Source: Streptomyces sp. BK239 (lineage in GTDB: Bacteria; Actinomycetota; Actinomycetes; Streptomycetales; Streptomycetaceae). From it: 64,000 nt of DNA. The position numbers were made by a program, and so were the translations under genes. Numbering within the stretch: the stretch's first letter is position 1; the number at the start of each line of letters is the position of its first letter. Where the stretch lies: contig NZ_SHKS01000003.1 in NCBI RefSeq assembly GCF_004217285.1, positions 345,169 through 409,168 on the forward strand. Direction: 5' to 3'. The notes beneath the pieces were generated by a model that had not been told where the DNA came from, ran no database searches, and was given only the letters and a program-made list of their open reading frames with translations. Positions 32,408 through 41,700 of the stretch are shown one piece after another.

Positions 32408-33847
32408 TCAGACCGTGAACTCGACGGCCTCCAGCTGGAGCCCCTCGTCCATGTTGCTGCCGCCGTACCGCCAGTCGCCCGGCTTGGTGCAGCCGAGGCC
32501 CATCCAGCCCTTGCCCTTGACGTTCGCGTTCTGGCACACGGAACCGTCGTTGACCTTGATGGTGAAGCCCTGGAGCGGCGAGACGGCTTCCTTGCTGCTG
32601 CCGATGTACATGTCCTTGCCGTCGGCCGCGCTCGACCACTTGTCGCCGGTCAGCCAGTCCTCGACGACGTGCGCGCCGTTGCCGCTGACGCCGCCGGTGC
32701 CGGCCACCGCGATGTTCAGCGCCTTGATGGGCAGGCCCTTGCCGGTCGTGCCGGCCTCGGAGCCGTCGCACACCGGCTTCTGCCAGCCCCGGTCGGCCAC
32801 GTAGGCGCGGTAGCAGATGTGGCGGCCCTCGCTGCGGGCGGCGAGCTGCTTGACGGCGGTGGCGGCGGTCTCCGGCTTGGGCTTCGGCTTCGGTTTCGGC
32901 GCCTCGCTCGCGCCCCCGCCGCCGCTCTCGCCGCCGCCACCGGAACCGCCCGTGCCGCCGGCGTCGGCGGTGGCCGGAGCCTCGGGTTTCGCCGCGGGCA
33001 CCGGGACGGCCGCCGACGGGGGCGCGCTCGGCGCGGCGCTGAGGCTCGGGCTGGGCGGCGGGAGGGTGCTGACCCCGGCCTCCGCGAGCCGCTCCTCGGC
33101 GAGGCTGCGCACCTGCGGCTTGTAGGCGATCCAGATCATCACGAACGCGATCGCCAGCGCGAGGGAGAAGCTCAGCGCGGTCGCCAGCCAGCGCGGCAGG
33201 AACCCGCGCTGCACGAACGTGCCGTCCACCGGTAGGGGTTCGGCGCCGGAACGCCGTACCGCCACCGAGTAGGGGTGCTCCTCCTTGGACCCGAACCAGA
33301 TGATGTCGCGGGGCCGCAGCGTCGCGTCGACGAACGCCGCCCGGCCCGGCTCGATCTGCACGTTCGACGGCTTCAGCTCGTACGACAGCCGGTCACCGGT
33401 GTCACCGCCGCTGAGCGAGGCGGTGACGCGGGTGTTGCCGACGTTGTCGACGGCGATCCGGGGCCGGCCGCGGAAACGGCCCTTGACCGTCGGCGGGACC
33501 AGCTCGGCCCGCACCTCCGTGAACGCCGTGACCGTGAGGTTCCCCTCCGGGACGGTGACCGCGTCCGGATGCTCGGTCGGCGTGATCCGCACCGCGTACG
33601 GGTTCGGGCCGGCCGTCGCGTCCGGGGTGCGCGGCGGGGCGAAGGTCAGCTCGACCGTGCCCGTCGTACCCGGGTAGAGCCGCAGCGTGGGCGGCTCCAC
33701 CGTGGTCCAGGGCGCGGTGGGGCCGACGGGCTCGAAGCGGTACTCGTCGACGACGTCACCGGTGTTGCGCACCCGCAGCCGCACGGTCGCCCGGCTGCCG
33801 GGGTCGACGGTGACGGAGGCGGGTTCGAGAGAGGTCCACAGGGTCAC
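32408..33847 (-). CDS. Single-pass membrane protein with C-terminal ChW-type domains (CIS locus)
   Basis: This 479-residue paralogue of the ricin-type protein starts at a GTG. The first 250 residues, including the transmembrane helix (about 228-248), are nearly the same. After a Pro/Lys-rich linker, the C-terminus differs completely. It carries two clostridial hydrophobic-W-like repeats (DRGWQKPVCDGSEAGTTGKG, and a second around KGKGWMGLGCTKPG), each ending in a 'LxAxxxxV' strand. ChW repeats are thought to bind sugars or proteins at the cell surface. Ribosome-binding and stop context are normal. It probably anchors or tethers at the membrane with its partner. Confidence 0.82.
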   Translation of the reverse strand: MTLWTSLEPASVTVDPGSRATVRLRVRNTGDVVDEYRFEPVGPTAPWTTVEPPTLRLYPGTTGTVELTFAPPRTPDATAGPNPYAVRITPTEHPDAVTVPEGNLTVTAFTEVRAELVPPTVKGRFRGRPRIAVDNVGNTRVTASLSGGDTGDRLSYELKPSNVQIEPGRAAFVDATLRPRDIIWFGSKEEHPYSVAVRRSGAEPLPVDGTFVQRGFLPRWLATALSFSLALAIAFVMIWIAYKPQVRSLAEERLAEAGVSTLPPPSPSLSAAPSAPPSAAVPVPAAKPEAPATADAGGTGGSGGGGESGGGGASEAPKPKPKPKPETAATAVKQLAARSEGRHICYRAYVADRGWQKPVCDGSEAGTTGKGLPIKALNIAVAGTGGVSGNGAHVVEDWLTGDKWSSAADGKDMYIGSSKEAVSPLQGFTIKVNDGSVCQNANVKGKGWMGLGCTKPGDWRYGGSNMDEGLQLEAVEFTV

Positions 33848-33937
33848 CCCGGCGAGGCTACGTCCGGCCCGCCGGGGGCGTCATGAGGCCCAGGGGCAGG
33901 GGGGTGTGCCCGTTCGGGCAGCTCTGCGGGCCGGGTG

Positions 33938-35734
33938 TCAGAGGGTCTGGTGGTAGCGGTCGGCGTCGTCCGTGATGAAGTGGGAGAAGGCCGTGGCCGC
34001 GAAGCTCCGCCACTCGTCGACGGGGAGGACCGGAACGCGCCGCAGCTCGACCAGCACCTGCTTGCGGTCGGCCGTCTCCGGCCCGCCGGCCTGCGTCGGG
34101 GCACCGATGTCGACGGAGTCCAGCGGACCTGCCCAGACCGGGTCCACTCCCTGCATCACCTTCCTGACGATGCCCTTGCAGACGCCCGCCTTCTCGACCA
34201 GGTCCCCGTGCAGCCCGCACATCAGCGCCACCACGTCGTTCGGGGACACATCGGATCCGATCACATCGTCGGCGACCAGGTCCCGCCACAGCCTGCCCAT
34301 GTGGGTCTTGAGCAGGACCGGCTGGTCCTTGGGCAACGCGCTGGGGAAGAACGCCTGGTGCACGGCCGCCGCGGTGAGCACCTGGAGCAGGCCACGGACG
34401 CTTCCGAGCTTCTCCCCGGACGTGTCCTCCATGCGGAAGGTGCGGGCGAGCACGTCGGCGTCGAGTGCAAGCACGTTCGCGGCGACCGCGGCGTTCTCCT
34501 GCATCTCCTCCTTGGTGTCCTTCGCCTTCCAGAACGCCTGGTCGGCGCCGTAGAAGTCCTGGAGGTGCTGTTCGTCGCCGGCCGCGTGCTGGTAGAGGCC
34601 GGGCAGGGAGTCCAGCGGCACATCGGGGTTGACCTGAGGCTGACCGGAGTCGTCGGCGATGTGGACGGTCACGTAGGTGTCACCGGGGAGCTCGAACTGC
34701 GGCCTCGCCCTGGGGTCCTCGGCCTGCTCTGCCCTGGTCGCCTGGTGGATGCTTTTCGCCACTCGCCAGATCTCGTTCATGACCTTGGTGAGTTCGTCCA
34801 TGCTCTTGAACGGTCGGGTGACGAACTCCAGGTTCTGGCCGTCCTTGACGACGTACCAGAGGCCGCTTCCCTTGCCGTAGTGCTCGGCCTTGATCTCGTA
34901 CACCTCAGGCTCGGACTCCGACGCCGACTTCGTCTCCTCCGTGGCGAAGAGGCCGTCGTCCGAACCGGACTCCGAGTCCGAGCCGCCCTTGACGTCGACC
35001 TTGCTCTTCAGCTGCTGGAACTCGAAGCCCACCCGCGCCGGGGTCTCCACCCGGCGCTGGACGGAGGCGTCGGTCCCGCCGGTGTGCGCCGCGTCCGGGG
35101 ACACGTGGTCGTGCCCCCCGTGCTCGCCGCCCGGGGCGTCCTGCTCCACCGCCCGCTGCACCGGTGCCGACCCCGACATCACGCGGTGCGCGTTGGCCTC
35201 GGCGGCGCGTTCGAAGCTGTCGCCCGGGTCGCTGACGCGCAGGCCCGCGCCGTTGTCGGCGCCGGAGACCGGGCCCTGGCGCTGCTGCACGACATGAGTG
35301 AGCTCATGGGCCAGGGTGTGCTTGTCCCGGCCGTTCCACACCACGTGCTCGCGCGAGGTGTACGCGCTCGCGCCGATCTCGGCGGCCGAGCGCTGGGCGA
35401 CGGCGTCCGTGTGCACGCGCACGGAACTGAAGTCGACGCCTCCGAACCGGGCCGACATCTCACCGGCCAGCGGCGTGTCGAGGGCGCGGCCGGGCGAGTT
35501 CAGCACCTGGTGCACCAGGGAGCTGCGCTGCACGTCGGGCTGCTCTCCGTGTCCGCACCCGGCGGAGTGCTGGTGGCGCTCCGCGTCGACGGCGCGGGAC
35601 ACCGCCGCGTTGCCGGCGAGCCGCTGGAGGTCGAGCACGGTGGCCGCCGGTCCCGGGGGCCGGCCCGCGCGGACGGCGGGCCGGGAGCCGGGCGTCCGTT
35701 CCTTCGGCGAACTGCCCTTGTCCTGCGCGCGCAC
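33938..35734 (-). CDS. DUF4157 (eCIS core domain) protein with large C-terminal domain, possible cargo
   Basis: This 598-residue protein starts at GTG 35734 after GAGGGGAG; the family typically begins with the VRAQDKGS segment here. Residues 30-185 are the DUF4157 domain, with metallopeptidase-like HELTHVVQQ near residue 140 and a PVQRA linker. DUF4157 proteins are the hallmark companions of eCIS and often carry effectors. From about residue 233 an unrelated domain begins (VGFEFQQLK, an acidic Ser-rich insert, LWYVVKDGQNLEFVTRPF, DELTKVMNEIW) and runs to the end. That pattern resembles amidoligase/GCS-fold proteins, but this is unproven. It is divergent from the sheath operon. Confidence 0.85.
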   Translation of the reverse strand: MRAQDKGSSPKERTPGSRPAVRAGRPPGPAATVLDLQRLAGNAAVSRAVDAERHQHSAGCGHGEQPDVQRSSLVHQVLNSPGRALDTPLAGEMSARFGGVDFSSVRVHTDAVAQRSAAEIGASAYTSREHVVWNGRDKHTLAHELTHVVQQRQGPVSGADNGAGLRVSDPGDSFERAAEANAHRVMSGSAPVQRAVEQDAPGGEHGGHDHVSPDAAHTGGTDASVQRRVETPARVGFEFQQLKSKVDVKGGSDSESGSDDGLFATEETKSASESEPEVYEIKAEHYGKGSGLWYVVKDGQNLEFVTRPFKSMDELTKVMNEIWRVAKSIHQATRAEQAEDPRARPQFELPGDTYVTVHIADDSGQPQVNPDVPLDSLPGLYQHAAGDEQHLQDFYGADQAFWKAKDTKEEMQENAAVAANVLALDADVLARTFRMEDTSGEKLGSVRGLLQVLTAAAVHQAFFPSALPKDQPVLLKTHMGRLWRDLVADDVIGSDVSPNDVVALMCGLHGDLVEKAGVCKGIVRKVMQGVDPVWAGPLDSVDIGAPTQAGGPETADRKQVLVELRRVPVLPVDEWRSFAATAFSHFITDDADRYHQTL

Positions 35735-35970
35735 GAGCGCTCCCCTCGACGGCATTGACGGTGAAGAAGCCACGTCAGCGGACCAGCCTGGCCGAGAACT
35801 CGGAGACGGGGCAAGGGCCTTCGGGGCAGAGAGAGCGGGCGCGGCCGGCGGGCGTTGCCCTTCGGGGCAGACGGTCTGCCCCCGGTTCGGCACCCGGGGA
35901 CGTTTCGACCGACGCGCTTCGCGCGTGACCGTGAGAGATGTCCTGACGCGTACCCCGAGGAGAGCACAGC
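35735..35970. promoter_or_regulatory. Divergent promoter region of the structural CIS operon
   Basis: These 236 bp separate the DUF4157 gene from the sheath gene and should hold the main structural promoter. A near-repeat CCTTCGGGGCAGA occurs at about 35817-35829 and 35859-35871. No confident -10/-35 is seen. The sheath start is preceded by GAGGAGAGCACAGC, a strong ribosome-binding site. Confidence 0.45.
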
Positions 35971-37563
35971 ATGCCGTCCTACCTGTCGCCCGGCGTATAC
36001 GTCGAGGAGGTGGCCAGCGGCTCCCGCCCGATCGAGGGGGTGGGGACCTCCGTCGCGGCCTTCGTCGGACTCGCGCCGACCGGACCGCTGAACGAGCCGA
36101 CGCTGGTCACCAACTGGACCCAGTACGTCGCGGCGTTCGGTGACTTCACCGACGGGTACTACCTGGCGCACTCCGTCTACGGCTTCTTCAACAACGGCGG
36201 TTCGGCCGCGTACGTCGTCCGGGTCGGCGGCAGCCCCGCGGGCGCCACCGGTGACGCCAAGTCGCCCGCCGCCGTGGGCGGTTCGCAGGCCCCGGCCGCG
36301 CTGCCGGCCGGCGAGCCCACGCAGCTCGGCGCCTTCGCGGTGACGGCCACCGCGGCCGGCCAGAGCGGCGCCCCGCTGAGCGTGGAGGTCGCCGACCCCG
36401 AGGGCGAGGGCCCCGCCGAACGCTTCCGGCTGATCGTCAAGGACGGCGACAAGGCCGTCGAGACGTTCGACGTGACCGCCAAGAAGGGCAACCGCTCCTA
36501 CGTGGTCACCCAGGTCAAGGAGCGCTCCAAGCTCATCACGGTGGCCGAGGCCGCTCCCGCCGCGCAGCTGGTCCGCCCGGACAACCAGACGGTGACGCTG
36601 GCCGTGCCGCCCGCGGCCGCCGCCCCCGCCGCCCCGGCGGCCCAGGACGGGGCCGTCGGCCCGGCCCAGTACCTCGGCGACAGCGCGGACCGCACCGGCT
36701 TCGGCGGCCTGGAGGCCGTCGACGAGGTGTCCATGGTCGCGGTGCCCGACCTGATGGCCGCCTACCAGCGCGGCGCGATCGACCTGGAGGCGGTCAAGGC
36801 GGTCCAGCTCGGACTGATCGCGCACTGCGAGCTGATGGGCGACCGTGTCGCCGTCATCGACCCGCCGCCGGGCCTGAACGCCCGTCAGATCCGGGTCTGG
36901 CGGCAGGAGACCGCCGGCTACGACAGCAAGTACGCGGCGCTGTACTACCCGTGGATCAAGGCCTTCGACCCGGCGACCGGCCAGGCCCGCCTGGTCCCGC
37001 CGAGCGGCCACGTGGCCGGTGTGTGGGCCCGCAACGACTTCGAGCGCGGTGTGCACAAGGCCCCGGCCAACGAGGTCGTGCGCGGCGCGGTCGACCTGGA
37101 GATCCAGATCACCCGGGGTGAGCAGGACCTGCTCAACCCGATCGGCGTCAACTGCATCCGGGCCTTCCCTGGCCGCGGCATCCGCGTCTGGGGCGCGCGC
37201 ACCCTCGCCTCCGACCCGGCCTGGCGCTACCTGAACGTCCGCCGGTACTTCAACTACCTGGAGGAGTCGATCCTGATCGGCACCCAGTGGGTGGTGTTCG
37301 AGCCCAACGACCACGCGCTGTGGGCCCGTATCCGGCGCAACGTCTCGGCGTTCCTGGTCAACGAGTGGCGGTCCGGCGCGCTGTTCGGCGCACGGCCCGA
37401 GGAGGCCTTCTACGTCAAGTGCGACGAGGAGACCAACCCGCCGGAGTCGGTCGACGTCGGCCGGGTGGTGTGCGAGATCGGCATCGCGCCGGTCAAGCCC
37501 GCCGAGTTCGTGATCTTCCGGCTGGCCCAGTTCTCCAGCGGCAGCGGTGAGCTGGAGGAGTAG
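35971..37563 (+). CDS. cis2: Contractile sheath protein
   Basis: This 530-residue phage tail sheath homologue has the N-terminal SPGVYVEEV insertion strand, the GFFNNGGSAAYVVRV core and the C-terminal domain INCIRAFPGRGIRVWGARTL...VNVRRYFNYLEESI...WVVFEPND that forms the sheath mesh and ends in the PAEFVIFRLAQ strand. An Ala/Pro-rich, variable domain is inserted at about residues 80-230, probably on the outer face. A single sheath gene is present, unlike the two or three in Afp/PVC. It is the first gene of the 14-kb plus-strand operon. Confidence 0.95.
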   Translation: MPSYLSPGVYVEEVASGSRPIEGVGTSVAAFVGLAPTGPLNEPTLVTNWTQYVAAFGDFTDGYYLAHSVYGFFNNGGSAAYVVRVGGSPAGATGDAKSPAAVGGSQAPAALPAGEPTQLGAFAVTATAAGQSGAPLSVEVADPEGEGPAERFRLIVKDGDKAVETFDVTAKKGNRSYVVTQVKERSKLITVAEAAPAAQLVRPDNQTVTLAVPPAAAAPAAPAAQDGAVGPAQYLGDSADRTGFGGLEAVDEVSMVAVPDLMAAYQRGAIDLEAVKAVQLGLIAHCELMGDRVAVIDPPPGLNARQIRVWRQETAGYDSKYAALYYPWIKAFDPATGQARLVPPSGHVAGVWARNDFERGVHKAPANEVVRGAVDLEIQITRGEQDLLNPIGVNCIRAFPGRGIRVWGARTLASDPAWRYLNVRRYFNYLEESILIGTQWVVFEPNDHALWARIRRNVSAFLVNEWRSGALFGARPEEAFYVKCDEETNPPESVDVGRVVCEIGIAPVKPAEFVIFRLAQFSSGSGELEE

Positions 37564-37615
37564 CCGCGCCTTCCGCTCCGCCCCCTGTCGTCAACTCCCC
37601 TAGAAGGAAAGCAAG

Positions 37616-38059
37616 ATGAGTCTCCAGCCGGGTGACGCCCTCACTTCGCACAATTTCGGCCTGCAGATCGACGGCGTGATGGTCGAGTACCTCGCCGAGG
37701 TCAGCGGCCTCAGCATCGAGCAGGACGTCATCGAGTACCAGCAGGTCTCCGCGCAGGGCAAGCCGGTCACCAAGAAGCTGCCCGGCGTGAAGAAGGCGGG
37801 CACCTGCACGGTCGTGCGCGGCATGACCCAGTCCGCGGCCTTCAACCAGTGGATCACCGAGTCGATCAACGGCGCGATGGGCACCGCCCGCAAGAACGCC
37901 ACGATCATGGTGATGGACTACCAGAACAATCCGGTCAAGCGGTACAACATGCGCAACGCCTGGTGCAGCAAGATCGACACCAGCACGGTGAAGGCGGGCG
38001 AGGCCTCCGCGCTGACGGAGACGGTCACCATCACGTTCGAAGAACTGGTCATCGAGTAA
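37616..38059 (+). CDS. cis1: Inner tube protein
   Basis: This 147-residue T4 gp19-like/Hcp-fold tube subunit has the typical pattern LTSHNFGLQIDGVMVEYLAEVSGL, then VVRGMTQSAAFNQWI and the final VTITFEELVIE strand. Hexamers of it stack inside the sheath. It follows the sheath gene by 52 bp with AAGGAAAG as ribosome-binding site, and its TAA overlaps the next ATG by one base. Confidence 0.95.
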   Translation: MSLQPGDALTSHNFGLQIDGVMVEYLAEVSGLSIEQDVIEYQQVSAQGKPVTKKLPGVKKAGTCTVVRGMTQSAAFNQWITESINGAMGTARKNATIMVMDYQNNPVKRYNMRNAWCSKIDTSTVKAGEASALTETVTITFEELVIE

Positions 38060-38583
38060 TGCGCCGTACGGCTGCGCGGGGGCCGGCGGCGGCCGGGGTT
38101 CCGGCCGCTGTCCCGGCCGCGGGCGGCGGGGAGCCGGCGCCGGCGTCGGCTCCGGCGCCCTTCCCGGCCGCCGCCGCGCCGGCGTCCGCCGTGCCCCCGC
38201 CGGTTCAGCAGCGTCTGCAGACGGAGTTCCCCTTCGAGCTGCCGCGCGGCTACGTCGACGAGGCCGGCGTCGTCCACCGCGACGGCGTGATGCGCCTGTC
38301 CACGGCCCGGGACGAACTCGTCCCGCTGCGCGACATCCGCGTCCAGGAGAACCCGGCGTACCTGTCGGTCGTCCTGCTCGGCCGGGTCATCACCCGACTC
38401 GGCACGCTGCCGCTCGTCCACGACGGCGTCGTGGAGAACATGTTCGCCTCCGACCTGGCGTTCCTCCAGGACTTCTACCGTCAGATCAACGCGGAGGGCC
38501 ACACCCGCGCGACCGTGGAGTGCCCGCACTGCGCGGAGCCCTTCGAGGTGGAACTCGGCGGGAGCCGCCTGGGGGAATCGTGA
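38059..38583 (+). CDS. CIS tail-assembly protein with single CxxC
   Basis: This 174-residue protein has a Pro/Ala-rich first 50 residues, then a conserved domain (QTEFPFELPRGYVDEAGVVH, VLLGRVITRLGTL, DLAFLQDFYRQIN) and one CPHC motif near the end. It sits between the tube and the large tape-measure-position gene, where phages keep tail-assembly chaperones. The start overlaps the tube stop (TAATG). Function is inferred from position. Confidence 0.8.
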   Translation: MRRTAARGPAAAGVPAAVPAAGGGEPAPASAPAPFPAAAAPASAVPPPVQQRLQTEFPFELPRGYVDEAGVVHRDGVMRLSTARDELVPLRDIRVQENPAYLSVVLLGRVITRLGTLPLVHDGVVENMFASDLAFLQDFYRQINAEGHTRATVECPHCAEPFEVELGGSRLGES

Positions 38584-38732
38584 CGTACGCGACCGACCGG
38601 CTGCACGAGGAGATCGCGTACGTCGCCTTCCACTTCCACTGGAGCCAGGACGAGATCCTGGACCTCGAACACCACGACCGCCGCCGCTACACGGACCGCA
38701 TCGCGGCCCTCGTGGCAGGGACGGGGAGCTGA
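38580..38732 (+). CDS. DUF6760-like small CIS protein
   Basis: This 50-residue protein starts at a GTG that overlaps the previous stop (GTGA). It is rich in His, Glu and Arg (LHEEIAYVAFHFHW, ILDLEHHDRRRY). It matches a small protein family that, as I recall, regularly follows this assembly gene in actinobacterial CIS clusters. Its frame is -1 relative to the preceding gene and is open from 38520, leaving room for a frameshift fusion. Confidence 0.75.
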   Translation: MTYATDRLHEEIAYVAFHFHWSQDEILDLEHHDRRRYTDRIAALVAGTGS

Positions 38733-38738
38733 GGACTG

Positions 38739-41700
38739 ATGGGCTTCCTGGAGAGGTTCCGCGGGAGCGCCGACTCCGGCCGGAAGCGGTCGGGGCCGGG
38801 CGGTGGCGGTGGCGGCGTGAGTGGATCCGGCGTGAGCGGTCCTGACGTCGGGGGTTCCGGGGCTGCGGGGAGTTCGGCCGGGCCGTCGGTCGGTGACATC
38901 CCGGGCGGTTCCGCCGCCGGCGGGGCGACCGGCCCGGACGGCGGTGCGGTGCGCCCCCGTTTCGCCGGGTGGACGGCGTTGCCCCCTCTCCAGCGGGCCG
39001 CGGCCCGTCCCACGGCGGGGGTCGCCGACGCCGGGTTCGGCGGTCGGCTGGCCACCTGGCAGAACCCCTCCTTCACCGGCACGCGGTCACCTTCCGTCCT
39101 GGACGGCGGCCGGGGCGAGCGGATGACCACGCTGCCGTCCGGGCCCTCGCACCCGGCCGCGTCCGCCGAACCGCCGATGGCCGCGCCTTCCGCGTCGGTC
39201 CCCGCTCCCGTCACACCCGCCCCGGTCCCGGCGCCCGCCGCGCAGGCGCCGACCGTGGCCCCCGGCCCCGTCGTCGCGGCGCGGGGCGTCCACGTGCTCC
39301 CTGCTCCGCCGGCTGCGGCTGCTCCGGCACAGCGGCGCACGCTGTCCGCCCGACCGCCGTCGACACCGCCGGCCTCCGCGCCGCTGACCAGGTCGGCCGC
39401 CTCGCCGGTGCAACGGCGCGCGCTGCCCGTGCGGGCCACGGGCACCCCCAGGGGCGGCTCGGGCGCGCCCACTGAGGGCGCAACCCCGGCCACCGCCCAG
39501 GAGCCCGCCCCGGCCCACTCCGTGACGGCCGCACCGACACCGGGGGCGCGCGCCGACGCGCCCACCGTCCAGCGGGCGCTGGGCGGCGCTACGGCTGCGC
39601 CGTCGCCGGAGTCCGGCGAGGAGGGTGCGGTCGTGCAGCGGGCGTCGACGGGACGGCCCGCTCCGAGCTCGCACGCCGGACGCACGTCGACGCCGACGGG
39701 CGCGGTGCCGGGCCCGTCGGACGGTTCCGGTCCCACTCCGGTCGGCGAACGGCCGTCGGGTCCGGCCGGCGGGGCCGCCCCGCGTGCGGGGGGTGAGGGG
39801 ACGACCCGTCCGGCGGCTGCGCGTACGACCGGCCCCGTGGCCCCCGCGTCGAACCCGACGCCCACTGCCGTGAGTCGAGCGGGCGGTGCAGCGCCGAGGC
39901 AGGTGGGGACACCCACCGCAGGCCCGGCGAGCACCCCGACGCCGGCACCGGCAGCCTCAGCCGCATCGCCGACGGCGGCCAAGCGCAACTCCGTACCGAC
40001 GGTTCAGACGGCCGCCGTCCCCGCCGGCAAGCGCCCCACACCTCCGACGGGCGATGCCGCACCGAGGCAGTCGGGCATGCCCACCGCAGGCCCGGCGGGC
40101 GATCCCGCCCCCGGACCGACGCCCCCGGCCGCATCGCACCCGGCCTCAGGCGCGACGCGCAGTGCCGCCTCGACACCGGCGGTCCGAACAGCAGCCGACC
40201 CGGCCGGCAAGCGCCCCACACCTCCGGCGGGCGATGCCACGCCGAGGCGTGTGGGTACGTCCACCGCCGGCCCGGCGGGAACCCCGGCACCGGCGGCCCC
40301 AGCCGCATCACCGACGGCGGGCAAGCGCACCTCGGGACCGACGGTTCAGACCGCAGCCGTCTCCGCCGCAGACACAGCAGGCGCCCCGATCCCTGGACCG
40401 GCGGCCCCAGCGGCATCGCACCCGGCCTCAGGACCTACGCGCAGTGCCGCCTCGACACCGACGGTTCAAACCGCAGCCGACCCCGCCGGCAAGCGCCCCG
40501 TACCTCAGACGAGCCGACTCGCACCCGCCCCTACGGGCACGCCCACAGTGGGCCCAGCGAGCGCCTCCGCCCCGGGACCGGCCACATCGCCGATCGCAGC
40601 CGGCCCCGCCCACAACCACCCCACACCTCCGACGAGTCGGCCCGCGCCCACCCCGACGGGCCGGACAGGTGTGCCCAGTTCGGGTTCAGCAGGTCAGCAC
40701 ACGGCCGCACCCACGGTTCAGACCGCGCAAAGCCCCGTCGGCAGACCCGTCACCGCGCTGCCGGCGGAGTCCGCATCCGCTTCGGCGAGCGGTCGCCCAG
40801 CGGACCCGGCGACCCGCGACACGTCCAACCCGACGGTCGGGCCTGCCGCCGGCCCGGCGGGCCCCCGCCCGCCCGCACCGGCGGTTCGGACCGCCAAGAG
40901 CCCCACCGTCCAGCGCACCCCGGGACCGACGACGGGATCTGCGCCCGCTCCCGCCGGTGAACGCACGGCGGTCCCGCCGAGCAGGCCCGCGACGAACTCG
41001 TCAGGGCACCGCCCGTCCGCACCTAGCCCTGCCGTCCAGCGGGCCCCAGGTCCCGCGAGCGAACGCACAGTGAACCCGGTGGCCCACGCCCCGTCTGCCG
41101 CATCGGCACCGACGAACCAGGCCGCGCCCGGTACTTTCGGCGAGCGCACCTCGCCGCCTCCGGCGGCCCGAGCCGCGGTGAGCCCGACCGGCACGCCCAC
41201 GCCGTCGACCGCCCCTGGCACCACGGCGAACACGCCCCCGGCGTCCGCTCCCGCGGCCCGCGCAGCGAACGTCCGGCGCGTCGGCCCCGCTCCCGGCTCC
41301 GCCGTGACACCGGCCGCCCGAGGGGCCAACTCACCTGGTGCTGCAATGACTTCGGCCGTCCAGCGGAGCGCTCCCCGTCGACCCGGCCTGGGCGCCCCCG
41401 CGCGCGGCAGCGCGGCCGTTCCCGTCAGCGGCCAGGCGCCGGCCGCCGCCGCGTCGCCCTCGCGCCCGTCCGCTCCCGTGAGCCCGCAGTCACCGCTCCC
41501 CGTACAGCCGGCCCCCGCCGTCCCCCCGGCCCGGACCACGGCGGCCCCGCAGACCGGGCGCCCCACTCCCGCAAGCGGACAAGCCCGTCCGGCCCTCGGC
41601 GCCCCGCTCCCCGGCCGCCCGGCGGACGCAACGCCGGTCGCAGCACCCGCCGTACACCACACCGCTCCCGCCATACAGCGCGCCGTCCCCGCCGTACAGC

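Noticed and set aside
38571..38583. Programmed -1 frameshift as a firm annotation
   Set aside because: The G-run does not form a canonical slippery heptamer; it is kept only as a low-interest finding.
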